Shown in pieces: positions 59,963-64,000 of a DNA stretch of 64,000 nt. Below the pieces are notes generated by a model. The model had not been told where the DNA came from and made no database searches. It worked only from the letters and a program-made list of their open reading frames with translations. How positions within the stretch are numbered: the stretch's first letter is position 1; each line of letters opens with the position of its first letter. The translations under genes were made by a program, and so were the position numbers. The DNA is from Turbatrix aceti (Eukaryota; Nematoda; Chromadorea; Rhabditida; Panagrolaimidae), in assembly GCA_963969345.1 (NCBI GenBank), contig OZ017767.1:7344739-7408738 (forward strand). The letters run 5' to 3'.

Positions 59963-62900
59963 TTTTCGAATGACTAGTCTCCATGCTCGGCACGTTGGAT
60001 TCCATCCTCGGAGATGGATCGTCGGCGGGAGCGAGATCAGGCGCTTCACCATTCTCGCCCTGGCCAAACTTGTGCGCAAGGTAGTTGCCCGGCTTTCGAC
60101 CAGTCAACCCCATCCCGATGCCGCCCATTTTCGTGCCACCCATCGAGCTCGTCGATCTCGGCTTGGTCATCGTCACCGGGGAGGAAGTCATCGTCTGGCG
60201 CAACAGCGACGACCCGAAAGTCGGTCTGCCCTGGAGCATGTAGGGCGTCGGAGCGGCCGGAGGGTCGGAGGCTGTTGAATCCGACTCCGACGTTTGGTCA
60301 AAGCGACCGGCGTTCGCCTTGAAGACCCGCTTCGAGACCGCGCCCCTATTTTTGAGGTTCTTGGGCAGAGTTGTCGAGTAGTAATTTGTGGATGGCGCTG
60401 GTGGCTGGTTGTTGCCGTTGCCGACATCCGGGGCTGGTCGGTAAAAGACGTCGTTCGTGAGGTCCGGATTGCTGAGTTCTTTGAGATTCCGGATGCTACC
60501 GGCGAGTCGGGACATGGACGGTTGTCTGCCACCGTTACCGTATTGGGCCTGGAGCGTTGAGGCTTCCGGGTCGTCCGCGGCGTGGCCATTGTGCAGGCTG
60601 GTGACTGATCGAGCAATTTGTCGTTTGCCTTCTGACAAATTCATCGCGTTGAAACCGTCGTTCAGTCCGCCCCCGCCAAAAGAGTTGTTTGCCAGTCCAC
60701 CGGCTCTTACATGCGAGAGCGAAGAAATGGATCTCGACCGTGCCATCGACGAGGCCGTCGTGCCGGAAGGAACGTTGTCGGATGGTTCCCCGATGGCGAG
60801 AGAGAGATTTTCCTGGGACTTTTTGAGTTTTTCCCGGGCTTCTCGGAGCTGATTAAGCGCCGAGTTGGAATGGTTATGGGCCGCCGAAGCTCGGAGGTTG
60901 GAGCGGGACGAAGAAGGCGTGATTCGGCCCATGTCGGAGGGTTTTCGCAGAGATGGACGAGAAGTTCGGCGCTCGGAGTCGCGGTAGCTGTTCAGGGCCA
61001 GCGTGGAGGGTGATTGGGAACGACTTCGAAGGTGGAGTGCTGAACTTTCGTAGTCTTCTTCTAAAAAGGTAAAAAAACATAAAAAAATTTTATCGACGAA
61101 TGCAGTTTTTTTGGCATACAAAACGATGCTGCTAAAAAAATCAAGACGTTCTGTCCAGTGTTCTTCGTTACAAAACACAACCTTAAAAAAAAAATGTTTT
61201 TCTTAATTATAAAAAAATCATGCCTAAAATTGAAAAAAAATTTTAAAAAAATTAAAAAAAAGTCGCATAAATTTCAGTTTAAAAAAAATCAAACAGCTGT
61301 TCTCTTCTGTTCAGTGTTCTTCTGTACAACAGGCACAAATTTAGAAAAAAAAATTGTTTTTTTTTCAAATTTAGAAAAAAAATATGAAAAAAAAATTAGA
61401 AAAAAATCCTGCTTTAAAATTACATCCACCAATGACAGTTTTAAAGAACTCAAAACATCGCCAATCCGGAAAAAATAAATAAAAAATGCAAAGCAAATGC
61501 AAAAAATCTCGGCTTCAGTTAAATCATTAGTGAAGGTAATTAGCGGATTCAATTAATAAAAATTCTTCGCAAAAAGCATAACAGTTAATTTTTAGCACGC
61601 CAACTTGGCAAATCAACAACCCCCCTCCCCAAAAAAACAAAATTCCGTGCATCACGTCAGATCCTTGCCTTTGAGGGGCTTGAGTGCAGCCGGCGACGAA
61701 ACTCCCTGCAGCGCTGCAATGTCGGGATAAGCCGATACCGTCTGGCGTCGACGGGCAGCCCGATCCAGGGTCCGTTCCCGCTTTCTGTAAACCGGCTGGG
61801 ATCCAGATCCAGATCCAGATCCGGGAGCAGTGCCGTCGAAGGAGAACGCCGAAGACGACGACGAAGACTCGTGGCCACCGGCACTCGCAGGAGGCATCGG
61901 CAGGATGAGTGAGGCTCGGTTTGCGTACATCCGTGGCTCGGTTGCCGACAGGTAGCTGTTAGCGGGGGTAAGGGAGGAGGAAGACGACGAAGAGGCCGAC
62001 GCGGTGGCTGCTGCTGCTGCTGATGAGGCTGCAGCGGTCGAAGCGGTCAGGCTGGTGTTAAGAGGCGGCGCCAAACGGTCAGATTCTGTAAGTCAGTCAA
62101 ACTCAGGTGAATCAAGCTCACGCTCACACGTGTAAAATGTAAAATGTAAAAGGAGCAAAGTTCAGTTAATAAATTAATTGCAATTATTTCAAAATTTTTG
62201 GGTTTGTTAAGTATTATATTTCTCGGATCGATCAGTGACTCAAACAACTACAGTTTTCTGATTCTGATATTAGCAAAAAAAATAAAAGCAAAAAAAAACA
62301 AGCACACACCAAACAAAGCATTGCATAATTGAAAAACCGTCCAAAAACCAAAAAAAATGTTTCGAGACATTCTCATCAATTGTCAAAATTTCAAAAATCT
62401 AACAACACCCCTTCAACACAAATGTTTTTTTCCAGTTAACTCACGTCTTCTCCGAATGGCACTCAACGGTGTGCTGGAAGTTGTCGGATTGAAGATAATC
62501 TTCCTCGAAGTGTTCAGACTCGTATTGCTTCCAGAAGGCGCCTGAGGGGACCAGATGGTCCTCGTTCGATCACCTCCCCTTTCACGGTCAGCAGAAGTCG
62601 TAAAACTCTTCTCATCGAGGTTAGAAGGTTTTCGCTGTGGGACCGGAGCAAAGGAATTTCTCGGAGGCGGCACCGGGCCACCCTCAAAGGCATTCGACGC
62701 GGATCGGAGGCCGTGGAGTGAGATCGAGGTCGTCATGCCGCCGGGCACAGGTCCACCGTGCTGGAAGTAAACGTCGCCGCCATCGTAGCCGGGTCTCGAG
62801 ACGGAAGGCGCCGCGACAGGCTCGCCCCAGCGACGGCGGGTCCTGGGCGTGGAGTCGGTGACCCGGCAGAGATTGGACATGGATCGACTCGAGGCGACCG

Positions 62901-63061
62901 ATTGCGGGGGGTTTTGGGTGGGAGATTGATCGAGGACGAGGTTTTCGTCGGGGTCGAGCTCGTCTTCGCAGTCGACGCCGACCGTTGATCCGGGAACGCC
63001 GAGGGATGAGCGACGGTTGTGGCGAACGACTTCGGTGGGAATGACCTCGACCGGGAATGCT
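59963..63061 (-). CDS. Large Ser-rich, probably disordered protein (internal exons)
   Basis: Exon 63061-62445 (206 codons) ends in phase 1 at a consensus donor (AGAAGAC|GTGAGT). It can join exon 61060-59963 (366 codons), which starts with the matching two bases and ends in phase 1 at TCGAAAA|GTGAGT. The product is rich in Ser, Pro, Gly, Asn and Arg, with phosphorylation-like RSxS motifs (SRSMSNL, RSRSISSLSH), a short helical segment (NQLREAREKLKKSQENLSL) and a Gly/Met-rich run. Such composition is typical of cytoskeletal or scaffold proteins, but I cannot name the family. The 5' and 3' ends were not found; a short ATG frame (63467, MNQPEGPGPARLIGG) might be the start exon, though its phase does not fit cleanly. 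Confidence 0.65.
61652..62444 (-). CDS. Alternative terminal exon of the Ser-rich gene
   Basis: Exon 62085-61652 (acceptor TGACTTACAG) accepts the same phase-1 junction as the 61060 exon and runs 144 codons to TGA. It has poly-Ala and poly-Ser runs, a (SG)4 tract and a basic end (YRKRERTLDRAARRRQTVS ... PLKGKD). Using it would end the protein here and skip the 366-codon exon. The coordinates include the intron back to 62445. Confidence 0.6.
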
Positions 63062-64000
63062 CTAAAAAATAAAAAGACAGTTATTAATTTTTTTAAAACG
63101 TCATAACCTTCTCGAATGACAGTTTTTTCAAAAAAATTTATAATCAAAACGCGGCAAAAAATTTTGCAGTGCCTTTGAAAGACAAAAAAATTTTAAGAAC
63201 GCAAACATTTCCAGTTAAACACAAAAACAAAAGAATCACGATTCCAAGATTCTCAAAATTCTCAGTTTGTTGTCCAAACCAGCTCCCCTCCCCTCCCTCC
63301 AGCAGTCAAAACTCCCGAAAAAAATATCCATTCGCCAGAAATAGGAAAAAAGCTGTCACATGAACCGGTTCAATAGCAGCTCAGCCATCAATAAGGCAAC
63401 CGGAGAGGTCGGAGTCGACAGGACCGCCAATCAATCGTGCTGGGCCCGGCCCCTCTGGCTGATTCATAGTGTCGTGCAGAAATGCAAAAAAAAAGCGAAA
63501 TCAGGACCCTAAGACCCTGAATTGCAATAAACAAAGCCTGTTCAGCCCCGGGAAAAAAACGAGGAAAACACTCGATTCCGCAAACAGGGCGTCGAAGTTG
63601 AGTCGCCAGAAACAAAGCAGTTGACAGCCGAGCGAGCAGTCATCTACCGGCTGGCTGGCTGCGCGGAGGGATCTGTGGGATCGAAACTTGGCTAGGCAGC
63701 GTGGAGGTGGTTGGACGCTCACCACAAGAGCCGGGTTAGTTGACCGGGGACACGTCGAGGTGACCAGAACAAACAGACTGCGCTCGCGAGCGCGATTCAA
63801 ATTTTGATCGACTGCGCCGGCGTCTACGTGGCTGGCTGGCGGGTATTGAGTGGGATCGAGTGCAGAGGTGGCCAGGTAGATATAATACATACATACATGC
63901 TCAATTCAATAGAGATCGGATCGGGTTTTGGGGACAGGAACATTGGGTTGCTTTTGTTAGTGCCGAAAGTCAGAATGAACAGTTAACACAAAAAAAATAA
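63062..64000. other. Upstream region of the Ser-rich gene
   Basis: Contains a 28-residue ATG frame (63467 down to 63381, minus strand) that may be a start exon or an upstream ORF. The rest is GC-balanced near 63600-63860 without supported exons. Confidence 0.35.

Noticed and set aside
60014..61013. Arg/Pro-rich plus-strand frames over the Ser-rich gene
   Set aside because: Antisense to phase-consistent minus-strand exons with consensus splice sites.

Overview
The window looks like nuclear DNA of a nematode. Evidence seen directly: spliced genes with very short introns (43, 46 and 60 bp examples), A/T-homopolymer-rich spacers, a nuclear receptor of the type expanded in nematodes, an alpha-catenin of about the size of nematode HMP-1, a DM-domain gene, a WAP/Kunitz secreted protein and a FMRFamide-receptor-like GPCR. 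Several start codons lie 1-18 nt after a good 3' splice site with no visible 5' exon, which suggests spliced-leader trans-splicing. The species cannot be named from the sequence.

Layout. 1-182: 5' part of an unrecognised minus-strand gene running off the left edge. 1166-2105: minus-strand bZIP gene resembling ATF4, with an overlapping upstream ORF, a large foldback repeat and a TATA box behind it. 5463-6012: small four-exon plus-strand gene. 10051-11916: minus-strand peptide GPCR (4 exons, 429 aa). 12-21.3 kb: mostly AT-rich sequence with scattered coding-like islands, one hAT-type MITE with a perfect 8-bp target duplication, and a well-phased chain of terminal exons at 20570-21313. 22735-23325: membrane-anchored Lys/Glu-rich repeat protein. 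24480-25512: WAP-Kunitz secreted protein. 26458-28563: DM-domain transcription factor with an alternative terminal exon. 29829-33954: alpha-catenin (minus), complete except for a 1-nt frame disturbance in its last exon. 37135-37401: small secreted Cys-rich protein. 38350-42653: eight-exon nuclear hormone receptor (minus) whose 2.16-kb intron is mostly filled by a 1.93-kb terminal-inverted-repeat element. 42.7-54.4 kb: gene-poor, repeat-rich region (foldbacks, a perfect 50-bp palindrome, a mariner-type MITE, GC-rich hAT-like fragments). 54421-54943: defensin-sized secreted Cys-rich peptide. 56021-57296: unrecognised four-exon minus-strand gene. 59963-63061: large Ser-rich minus-strand gene with two alternative downstream exons.

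The genes do not form an obvious pathway. Three are transcription factors (bZIP, DM, nuclear receptor), two concern signalling or adhesion (GPCR, alpha-catenin), and three encode secreted Cys-rich products. The most unusual material is the collection of non-autonomous elements. At least five unrelated families, two with perfect 8-bp target duplications, carry dense arrays of short GC-rich words just inside their ends; these may be transposase-binding arrays. All exon models come from reading splice signals and phases by eye. No database search was possible.
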